Of a stretch of DNA of 6,458 nucleotides, positions 1 through 6,118 are shown one piece after another. A program made the translations under genes and the position numbers. Within the stretch, counting starts at the first letter, position 1; the number at the start of each line of letters is the position of its first letter. The notes beneath the pieces are model-generated. The model saw only the letters and a list, made by a program, of their open reading frames with translations. It did no database searches and had not been told where the DNA came from. Source of the DNA: Deltaproteobacteria bacterium (GTDB lineage Bacteria > Desulfobacterota > DSM-4660 > Desulfatiglandales > HGW-15); assembly GCA_030671095.1 (NCBI GenBank), contig DAOVAK010000165.1, positions 1 through 6,458 of the forward strand, given 5' to 3'.

Positions 1-408
1 TTGGTCCCCATAGACGGTTCACAGCATAGCTTGAATGCCCTCGAGGCAGGAATAAAAATGGCCCAAGAAGAGGGGAGCATAGTCACTGCACTTTATGTGG
101 TGCCGAAGGCGGGCCAACTCGTTGAGATCTTTGCTATCAAAGATGTCCAAGATGCTTTCTATCAAGAGGGAGAAAGCATCTTGGACAAGGCTAGAGAAAT
201 CGCCAAGTCGATGAATTTCAATCTTTCGGTTAGAATTAACGAGGGCACTCCCTATAAAATAATTATTGAGACAGCCCAGACCCTGAATTGCGATCTAATA
301 GTGATGGGCAATCAAGGTCGCAGTGGGCCTAGTAAATTGCTCATAGGTAGTTGCACGCAGAGGGTGCTGGCTGGCGCTCCCTGTCCTGTTTTGGTGGTGC
401 GAGAATAA
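1..408 (+). CDS. Universal stress protein, UspA family (5' end outside window)
   Basis: This is a single-domain universal stress protein, a small cytosolic alpha/beta protein of the ATP-binding Usp class, usually dimeric. The visible 135 residues open at VPIDGS, the first beta-strand motif with the nucleotide-contacting Asp (D5). They end with a complete G-2X-G-9X-G(S/T) phosphate and ribose loop: G103, G106, G116 and S117, followed by the typical final strand CPVLVV. Usp proteins normally have about 4 to 7 residues before this first motif. The TTG at position 1 is therefore most likely an internal Leu codon (as in ILVPIDGS), and the true start lies just upstream of the window. The stop is TAA at 406-408. 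The next gene runs the same way 83 bases downstream. Family assignment is firm; the specific stress or partner cannot be read from the sequence. Confidence 0.93.
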   Translation: MVPIDGSQHSLNALEAGIKMAQEEGSIVTALYVVPKAGQLVEIFAIKDVQDAFYQEGESILDKAREIAKSMNFNLSVRINEGTPYKIIIETAQTLNCDLIVMGNQGRSGPSKLLIGSCTQRVLAGAPCPVLVVRE

Positions 409-412
409 TAGT

Positions 413-491
413 GGAGGAGCTGAATTCTGCTACCTTGAGTCTTACCTGGCAGCCGGTTATTTTCTAGCTATCCGCGTACATGGGAGCTTGA
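413..491 (+). promoter_or_regulatory. Gap before the dikinase-like gene, with candidate sigma-70 promoter and ribosome site
   Basis: A possible promoter is TTGAGT at 435-440, 17 bases, then TATTTT at 458-463. Each box matches 4 of 6 consensus bases. It would start transcription near 470 and leave a leader of roughly 20 bases. A ribosome site GGGAG (482-486) sits 5 bases before the ATG at 492. A purine-rich GGAGGAG (413-419) and an imperfect palindrome centred on GAATTC (418-431) lie just after the stress-protein stop. No terminator with a T-run is visible, so read-through from the stress-protein gene is also possible. Both promoter boxes are weak, so this is a suggestion only. Confidence 0.35.
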
Positions 492-3098
492 ATGTCTTTG
501 TCTGTTCTACAAAAAATTAGGAATCTGATTTTCGTCAATAGATCTGCCAAGACTCAGAGCCCTGAATACGATCCGGAGCTTGTTCATTATTACCTGGGTG
601 ATGGCTTCCAAAAACTCAAAGCACGTTATGCTGCCTTTAAATCCCTTCTGTCAGAAAATAATGCTGCCCTCAGCATAATGAACGATCTTCAGGAAAAGGT
701 GAGCTCACAACTCATTACTCTTCCTTATTTTGAGCAAGAGGTCTCCAGACTCCTCGAGCGAATTCTGGCCTTTGTTCAAGCTTTAAATGATATGTGCCAA
801 AACAAGTATGTCTGGCTTTTTCCCATAACTGAAGGCATTAAAAAAAAGGTAGAGAGAAACCTGGAAACAGGGGGTGTGGAGTGTTGTAGGAATGTGTACT
901 TTCTCGGTCAGGTCAGCGCTTTAATGGCCAACGAAGTAGGCGGCAAGGCAGCCAACATTGGCGAGGTTAAAAACATCCTTCGTCTTCCTGCGCCCAGGGG
1001 TCTGGTGATTAGCTCTTTGGCCTACCGAGAGCTAATTGCCCACAATCATATAGACCGGTTGATAAAGCCATCAATAGCCGACCTCAAGCTAGAAGATGAT
1101 TTGAAAATAAAAAGAGCCTCGGCCAAAATCCAGAAAGCCATCCTGGAGGCCAAGGTACCTGCCAGCCTGAAGGAGACCATTGAGAAAAGCCTGGATCAAT
1201 TGAAGGACATAGAGTTTCTTGCTGTCAGAAGTAGTGCCATTGGCGAAGACGGTAAATACTCTTTCGCCGGCCAGTTTCGCTCGGTCCTCAACGTGCCAAA
1301 GGGTAAAATACTTGATGCCTACAAGGAAGTCTGTGCCAGTCTCTACGGAGAGCGGGCCATCTATTACCGCTTGTCCAAAGGAATAACAGAAGATGATCAG
1401 ATCGCTATGGCCGTCCTGGTCCTGGAGATGATCCCGGCAGTTTCTTCCGGAGTTCTTTACACAGTCGACCCCAGCAGCTCAGACTTCAATCAGGCTCTTG
1501 CTAACGCGGTCTGGGGCCTCGGTAAGTATGCGGTAGACGGCACCATTCCGCCGGATGTCTACGTCTTGGATCGTGTAGCGGGTGGCAAGTTGATCAACCA
1601 AACCATCGGGCAAAAAAGGCTCAAGCTGGTGGCCGACCCTGAAGAAGGAAGAGTCAAAGAGGAAGAAGTTCCCTTAGCATACCAGGAAAGCCCCTGTTTG
1701 GCAGAAGAGAAACTGCAAACCCTGTATGAGTTCGGCCAACTTCTTGAAAAGCACTTTGGACTACCCCAGGACATTGAATGGGCCATAGACGAAAAGGGCT
1801 GGATACATATCCTCCAGACCAGGACTTTAGAGGTGGCCGAGGCTGTCAGTTGTCCACTAGTTGAGGTGGAAGAGTTGCCGGTAATCAGTGGTGAGCCGAT
1901 AAGTCCGGGTGTAATATCCGCGCCTGTATTTGTCATTAGTGGCAGAGAGGTTACCTCTGTGCCCAGAGCGGCCATACTGGTTGTGAAAACCATGGATCCG
2001 GAATTTGCCAAACTCATCCCCATGTGCAGCGGCCTCATTTGCGAAACGGGAAGCGCCACCACCCATCTGGCCACGGTTGCCAGAGAATCTCAGAAACCAA
2101 CCGTCATCAATGCTGAATCCGCTACTACCATTTTGCACAACGAAGAAATCATCACTTTGGATGCCAATAGAGGAAAAATCTATAAAGGCCGAATAGATTC
2201 GCTCCTGAAAACTAAATTCTGCGAAGTGGTAACAGAACCTCACCAAGAAATAAATCTCCCTCTCATCAGGAATGTAATGACTGATATTGTTCCCCTGACT
2301 CTAACTCACATCCCGGGTAACGCTAACCTTTCAAAGGTCATGAGGTACAAAGATTTTAAGACTGTCCATGATATGGTGCGGTTTATCCATGAAGTGTCGG
2401 TGAGGGAGATGTTTCAGTTCGGCGGCGAGGGGGAGACTGGCCCTGCTCACGTTCTAATTGATCCCCGGGTTCCTCTTGTATTTCTTGTAGTTGATATCGA
2501 ACAAGGGCTTGCTTCTCAAGTCACCTTCAGGCGCAACATAGCCATCTCGGATGTCAGGTCGACACCCTTTACCGCTCTCTGGAAGGGCATGACCACCGAG
2601 GGCTTACCCTGGACCGGGCCGGTGGAGTTCGATCTCGGCGGCTTCTTTTCGGTGCTCTCTCGTTCCTTTGTCCAAGGGGATGTAACCGCCCGGGGCGGGA
2701 AGGCCTATATTATTCTCTCTAAAGATTATCTCAATTTTCACTGTCGCCTGGCCTATCATTTTTCGGTTGTAGATGCTGTTTGCGGCGATGCTCCAGCTAA
2801 CAATTATGTTGCCTTCAGGTTTGGAGGAGGCGGAGCTGGAGCTGATGGACGAATGAGAAGAGTCTTGATGCTGAAAGAGATTCTCGAGGCTCTCGATTTC
2901 AGGGTTGCGGTGGAGGGAGACACGGCAACCGCTCTCTTTAGAAGCGGCACTCGCCATGAAACTGAGGTGCGACTTGATCAACTAGGTCGCCTGATGGGCT
3001 TCACGAGACAGCTAGACATGACTCTACACGACGAAAGCATCCTCAAGCGTTATGCTAAAGCCTTCCTTGAAGGTGACTATTCCATATCCCAGCAATGA
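492..3098 (+). CDS. PEP synthase-like (pyruvate,water dikinase-related) protein with atypical C-terminal domain
   Basis: This 868-residue cytosolic protein has four parts. Residues 1-135 are a charged, mostly helical region of unknown role. Residues 136-450 are the ATP-grasp PEP/pyruvate-binding domain: GGK at 150-152 (K152), AVRSSAIGED at 244-253 (R246), SFAGQ at 257-261, SGVLYT at 319-324, WGLG at 341-344, DIEW at 427-430 and the closing LQTR at 441-444. Residues 463-570 are the swivelling phosphohistidine domain, with SPG at 471-473 and GSATTHLATVAR at 520-531; H525 is the expected phosphorylated histidine. Residues 590-868 do not show the TIM-barrel motifs that bind PEP or pyruvate in true PpsA. 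Instead there is a distinct domain ending in a Gly-rich segment (FRFGGGGAGADGRMRR, 776-790) and a helical end. From memory, similar tails occur in unassigned PPS-like proteins of Desulfobacterota. The start is fixed by an in-frame TGA at 489-491, directly before ATG 492, and by GGGAG five bases upstream. Autophosphorylation by ATP is likely; the acceptor is unknown, so the name ppsA is not justified. Confidence 0.85.
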   Translation: MSLSVLQKIRNLIFVNRSAKTQSPEYDPELVHYYLGDGFQKLKARYAAFKSLLSENNAALSIMNDLQEKVSSQLITLPYFEQEVSRLLERILAFVQALNDMCQNKYVWLFPITEGIKKKVERNLETGGVECCRNVYFLGQVSALMANEVGGKAANIGEVKNILRLPAPRGLVISSLAYRELIAHNHIDRLIKPSIADLKLEDDLKIKRASAKIQKAILEAKVPASLKETIEKSLDQLKDIEFLAVRSSAIGEDGKYSFAGQFRSVLNVPKGKILDAYKEVCASLYGERAIYYRLSKGITEDDQIAMAVLVLEMIPAVSSGVLYTVDPSSSDFNQALANAVWGLGKYAVDGTIPPDVYVLDRVAGGKLINQTIGQKRLKLVADPEEGRVKEEEVPLAYQESPCLAEEKLQTLYEFGQLLEKHFGLPQDIEWAIDEKGWIHILQTRTLEVAEAVSCPLVEVEELPVISGEPISPGVISAPVFVISGREVTSVPRAAILVVKTMDPEFAKLIPMCSGLICETGSATTHLATVARESQKPTVINAESATTILHNEEIITLDANRGKIYKGRIDSLLKTKFCEVVTEPHQEINLPLIRNVMTDIVPLTLTHIPGNANLSKVMRYKDFKTVHDMVRFIHEVSVREMFQFGGEGETGPAHVLIDPRVPLVFLVVDIEQGLASQVTFRRNIAISDVRSTPFTALWKGMTTEGLPWTGPVEFDLGGFFSVLSRSFVQGDVTARGGKAYIILSKDYLNFHCRLAYHFSVVDAVCGDAPANNYVAFRFGGGGAGADGRMRRVLMLKEILEALDFRVAVEGDTATALFRSGTRHETEVRLDQLGRLMGFTRQLDMTLHDESILKRYAKAFLEGDYSISQQ

Positions 3099-3120
3099 GC
3101 CCTTATTTCGAGCAGTCCGG

Positions 3121-3146
3121 ACACTTGACCCTGATGCGGTCAGTGT
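3121..3146. terminator. Imperfect hairpin in the convergent junction
   Basis: ACACTTGACC (3121-3130) can pair with GGTCAGTGT (3138-3146), with one bulged T and a 7-base loop. It lies between the ends of the convergent dikinase-like and response-regulator genes and touches the regulator's stop codon (3146-3148 on the plus strand). This position suits a two-way terminator. However, neither strand has a T-run after the stem, so it is not a classical intrinsic terminator. It could be an RNA 3'-end stabiliser or chance. Confidence 0.3.
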
Positions 3147-4519
3147 TAGGGAAGCTCTGACTTATCCTCGTCCATTCCCCAGCGCTTTAGCTTGCGCCAC
3201 AGAGAGACCCGATCGATTCCCATTAATTCAGCGGCTTGACCCGTCCTGCCGCCAACATGTTTGAGTACCCAGAAGACATATTCGCGCTCGTGCTCCTCCA
3301 GAGTGGGGATCTGGCGATTCGAATGGCGGTAGACCTTGAAGCAGGGTCTTTCGAGTTCTTGGGGCAGGTGTTTGGGTAGAATCAGGGTTTCACCGCAGAG
3401 GGCAACCGCACGTTCGATGATATTCGCCAACTCGCGGATGTTGCCCGGGTATTCGTAGTTTAACAGGATATCCATGGCCTCGTCAGAAATGCCTTCGATT
3501 GTTTTCTCTTGAACCTCGGTGTAACGACTCAGAAAGTGATGCGCCAGGAGCGGGATATCGTCCCTTCTTTCCGCAAGAGGGGGAAGAAACAAGTTGATTA
3601 CGTTGAGACGGTAGAAAAGGTCCTTCCGAAATCTGCCGGCCTCAACTTCTTCCTTCAGGTCTTTATTGGTGGCGGCGACGATGCGTATGTCAACGCTAAT
3701 GGGTTGGGTACCGCCGATCCGGAGTAGCGACCTTTCTTCAATCACCCTGAGAAGTTTAACCTGCATGGACGGGGGCATATCACCAATCTCATCGAGAAAG
3801 ACGGTTCCGCCGTTGGCTGCCTCGAGGAGGCCAACCTTGGTGGACGTGGCCCCAGTAAAGGCATCCTTTTCATGGCCGAAGAGCTCGTTGGCGAGCAGTT
3901 CCTCAGTGAAGGCGCCGGTGTTGAAAGGGAGAAAACGTTTATCTGAGCGATTGCTCCGGTGATGAACGGTGCGGGCAATCAACTCCTTGCCAGTGCCGGT
4001 CTCACCAAAGATGAGAACGTTACAGTCGGTAGGAGCGATTTGAGCCACCATCTCGATGAGTTCCTGCATTACACGGCTTTTGCCGATGGCCAACGAAGTC
4101 CCTATTCGCTCGTCATAATCCCTTTTGAGATCGTGAATCTCATCCTTAAGCTGCTTTTTTTCAAAGGCTCTTTTCACTACCATTCTTACTTCAGCGAACT
4201 TGTAAGGCTTGGCGATGTAGTGGTACGCCCCCTTCTGCATCGCCTCGATGGCGGTGGTGACAGTAGCGTAGGCAGTAATCATAATAACTTCCGTGTCCGG
4301 ATACATTTCCTTGGTTTTGGCCAGGATGTCCATACCGTCCACCAGCTTCATTCTGAGGTCGGTGAGGACCACATCAAATTCTGTATTGGCCAGCTTTTTT
4401 AAGGCGCTGATACCGCTATCCGCCGAAACGACACTATAGCCTTCTTGCCCAAGCATTTGCTCCAGACCTTCCCTGGCCATCCGCTCATCATCTACAACGA
4501 GAATCCTGCCTTTCTTCAT
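3146..4519 (-). CDS. Sigma-54-dependent response regulator, NtrC family
   Basis: This 457-residue cytosolic transcription activator has the full three-domain layout. Residues 1-125 are the receiver: acidic D10 and D11, phospho-acceptor D54, T82 and K104 (AKPY). Residues about 140-372 are the AAA+ ATPase that remodels sigma-54 RNA polymerase: Walker A GETGTGKE 172-179, Walker B VFLDEIGD 240-247, sensor I AATNKDL 282-288, the arginine-rich RFRKDLFYRLN 296-306 and sensor II YPGNIRELAN 357-366. Residues about 408-448 are a Fis-type helix-turn-helix (GQAAELMGIDRVSLWRKLKR, 427-446). The sigma-54-contacting loop reads DAFTGA (219-224) instead of GAFTGA. The ATG overlaps the kinase stop as ATGA (4516-4519), and GGAGAG (4533-4528) lies 8 bases upstream, so translation is probably coupled. 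It is the output partner of the kinase encoded immediately upstream. Regulon unknown; closest in type to NtrC, ZraR or AtoC. Confidence 0.96.
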   Translation of the reverse strand: MKKGRILVVDDERMAREGLEQMLGQEGYSVVSADSGISALKKLANTEFDVVLTDLRMKLVDGMDILAKTKEMYPDTEVIMITAYATVTTAIEAMQKGAYHYIAKPYKFAEVRMVVKRAFEKKQLKDEIHDLKRDYDERIGTSLAIGKSRVMQELIEMVAQIAPTDCNVLIFGETGTGKELIARTVHHRSNRSDKRFLPFNTGAFTEELLANELFGHEKDAFTGATSTKVGLLEAANGGTVFLDEIGDMPPSMQVKLLRVIEERSLLRIGGTQPISVDIRIVAATNKDLKEEVEAGRFRKDLFYRLNVINLFLPPLAERRDDIPLLAHHFLSRYTEVQEKTIEGISDEAMDILLNYEYPGNIRELANIIERAVALCGETLILPKHLPQELERPCFKVYRHSNRQIPTLEEHEREYVFWVLKHVGGRTGQAAELMGIDRVSLWRKLKRWGMDEDKSELP

Positions 4520-5976
4520 GAACCTTGCTCTCCATAGTCGGGTTCGCTCTTGAGGGGGAGCTTGATGGTGAAAATGGTGCCTTCTCCCACCTTGCTCTTG
4601 GCGGTCAAGGTACCCCCGTGTCGTTCTACAGTGCCGTGAGCCACAGATAAACCCAGGCCAGTACCAACCCCTACTTCTTTGGTCGTGAAGAATGGATCGA
4701 AGATGTAGGGAAGATGTTCCGGAGATATGCCAGCACCGGTATCCTGAACGTCAATCTCCACTGTTTGCTGGTCTTTCCTCGCCATAATACTGATCCGCCC
4801 CTTGCCATCGGGGATGGCCTGGGCAGCATTCAACAGGAGATTGAGCAGGACTTCCTGGAACTTCTGGATATTCACGTAGATGTCCAGATTTGGTGGAATT
4901 TCGCTGGCGATTTTCACCCCTGCGGGTAACTCACTGGAAACCAGCTTTATGCTGCGGCTAACCAGTCTTTCCAGGTTGACCCAGCCGAGTTGAAAATCAT
5001 GCTCGCGTGAGAATTCCAGTAGCCCTTTGACGATGTCGCGCGCCCTGTCCACTTCGTGGTCTATATCGGTGAAGAGTGTCTCAATATTCGCCAGGTCTCG
5101 CTCGACGACTCCTTCAATGAAAAGCTGACAGGAGGTGGAAATATTGTTGAGCGGGTTGTTGAGCTGATGGGCGATGCCAGAGGTGAGAATCCCCAATGAG
5201 GAGAGCCTTTGCGCCTGCACCAGCTGCTCCTGGTGGTTTTCAAGCTCGGCGATCATTGTGTTGAAAGCCATCACCACTGACTGCGTTTCATCCTTAGTCT
5301 GCGCCACCGGTATGGGTTTGAAATCCCCTTTGGCAATTCGCTGGGTAGTTTTCTCGATGACCCTGAGCGGCCGTAGAATCATGCGGGTGACGAGTATAAT
5401 AAGAAAGAACCCTAACAAGAGAACGATCAGCAACATGTAAACAAGATGGGTTTTGAGGTATTGTAAGATTTGTATGATGCGGGAGTGCTCAAAGTTCGCC
5501 AACTTGAGGGAGAGATCGACAAGATCTTTTCCAGTTCTTCTTATTTGCAGCTCGATTTTATCTTTCTGCCGCAAAGTAGCATCTTGGCTTTTAGTCAGTG
5601 CCCCCAGTTCCTTCCAGAGCTGGCCATAGCTATCCATTTCTTGCTGGAGTTTTTCCAACTGGATAGCACCTTTCAGTCCCCTGACATCAGGCTGGACTTT
5701 CAAAAAGATGGCTTTGCCTAGCTCCAAGTAGTCAATGGCTGCTTCGTGATCCTCGATTAGTCCATAAAGGAGAAAGTTTTTTTCATACCGCCTGACTTCC
5801 AAGATGGCGTGGTGAAGCTCTTGGGCACTTTCCACAAATCGCAGCTTACGTTCGATTCTCACAAGATTGCGGTAGCCGACATAGCCAACCAGCAAAACCG
5901 CGATCAGGGACAGGATGAAGCCTAAAACAACCTTTCTGCGAATTGTCAGGTGAAAATTGGGGAAGGATTTTGCCAT
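4516..5976 (-). CDS. Membrane sensor histidine kinase, NtrB/ZraS-like layout
   Basis: This 486-residue inner-membrane kinase has one transmembrane helix at about 15-35, then an extracytoplasmic, strongly helical sensor region at about 36-176. A second transmembrane helix lies at about 177-199, a HAMP linker at about 200-252 and a HisKA dimerisation domain at about 253-322, with phospho-acceptor H270 in GIAHQLNNPLNNI. The HATPase domain covers about 365-476: N-box LLNLLLNAAQAI (377-388), G1 DTGAGI (412-417), F-box FDPFFTTK (426-433) and G2 GTGLGLS (438-444). There is no PAS domain. The sensor region carries RRYEKNFLLYG (62-72), like motifs in helical-bundle sensors of chemoreceptors and kinases. 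The residue after the histidine is Gln rather than the usual Glu. GAGGA (5994-5990) lies about 13 bases before the ATG, a long spacing. It is first in an operon with the regulator and is its likely phosphodonor. The ligand cannot be read from the sequence. Confidence 0.95.
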   Translation of the reverse strand: MAKSFPNFHLTIRRKVVLGFILSLIAVLLVGYVGYRNLVRIERKLRFVESAQELHHAILEVRRYEKNFLLYGLIEDHEAAIDYLELGKAIFLKVQPDVRGLKGAIQLEKLQQEMDSYGQLWKELGALTKSQDATLRQKDKIELQIRRTGKDLVDLSLKLANFEHSRIIQILQYLKTHLVYMLLIVLLLGFFLIILVTRMILRPLRVIEKTTQRIAKGDFKPIPVAQTKDETQSVVMAFNTMIAELENHQEQLVQAQRLSSLGILTSGIAHQLNNPLNNISTSCQLFIEGVVERDLANIETLFTDIDHEVDRARDIVKGLLEFSREHDFQLGWVNLERLVSRSIKLVSSELPAGVKIASEIPPNLDIYVNIQKFQEVLLNLLLNAAQAIPDGKGRISIMARKDQQTVEIDVQDTGAGISPEHLPYIFDPFFTTKEVGVGTGLGLSVAHGTVERHGGTLTAKSKVGEGTIFTIKLPLKSEPDYGEQGS

Positions 5977-6000
5977 AATCGCTGCTGGATCCTCAAGGGA

Positions 6001-6023
6001 TTTTCTGGCTTGCTACCAGAAAA
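6001..6023. promoter_or_regulatory. Inverted repeat at the predicted start of the kinase operon (possible operator)
   Basis: TTTTCTGG (6001-6008) and CCAGAAAA (6016-6023) form a perfect 8-bp inverted repeat around a 7-base spacer. It begins right after the -10 box and covers the predicted start and early leader of the kinase transcript. The two half-sites are centred 15 bases apart. No T-run follows on the minus strand, so a terminator is unlikely. A protein-binding site or a 5' leader hairpin is more plausible. Which protein might bind is unknown. Confidence 0.4.
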
Positions 6024-6024
6024 A

Positions 6025-6053
6025 ATTATAATAAAGAGCTAGAAAAATAGCAA
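6025..6053 (-). promoter_or_regulatory. Sigma-70-type promoter of the kinase-regulator operon
   Basis: Read on the minus strand, the -35 box is TTGCTA (6053-6048, 4 of 6 matches). It is followed by exactly 17 bases and a perfect -10 box TATAAT (6030-6025). Transcription would start near 6018, about 40 bases before the kinase ATG at 5976. It is the only strong promoter-like match I saw in the window and lies in the gap where the operon should begin. This implies housekeeping transcription of a sigma-54 activator gene, which is common. Confidence 0.65.
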
Positions 6054-6118
6054 ACGAGACTAATTAGCTAGTGGGGTAAACGTCAAGAACCTACCCAAGC
6101 TCGTGATCCGATGCATTG

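Noticed and set aside
1..3. TTG at position 1 as the real start of the stress-protein gene
   Set aside because: It falls inside the conserved first strand (IL-VPIDGS); family members have several residues before it, and no upstream sequence is available to show a ribosome site.
445..465. TGGCA (447-451) upstream of the dikinase-like gene as a sigma-54 promoter
   Set aside because: The GC of the -12 element is absent at the required spacing; the bases there are T-rich.
435..467. Ten-codon TTG-started reading frame between the stress-protein and dikinase-like genes, as a leader peptide
   Set aside because: The GGAGGAG upstream is too far from the TTG, and no attenuator hairpins or diagnostic codon runs are present.
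480..491. Upstream in-frame ATG at 480 as start of the dikinase-like gene
   Set aside because: It is followed after two codons by TGA (489-491), so it cannot extend the protein.
1559..2246. Minus-strand reading frames inside the dikinase-like gene (1559-2074 and 1857-2246)
   Set aside because: They are antisense to conserved ATP-grasp and phosphohistidine motifs, have low-complexity Ser-rich translations, and lack ribosome sites or recognisable domains.
3959..4402. Plus-strand 147-codon frame opposite the response regulator
   Set aside because: It is the complement of conserved AAA+ and receiver coding sequence; its composition follows from the real gene on the other strand.
6009..6023. TGGTAGCAAGCC on the minus strand as a sigma-54 promoter for the kinase
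   Set aside because: The distance between GG and GC is too short for a -24/-12 element.
6074..6096. GGGTA/TACCC hairpin as terminator of the right-edge gene
   Set aside because: The stem is only 5 bp with a 13-base loop and has no T-run on the minus strand.
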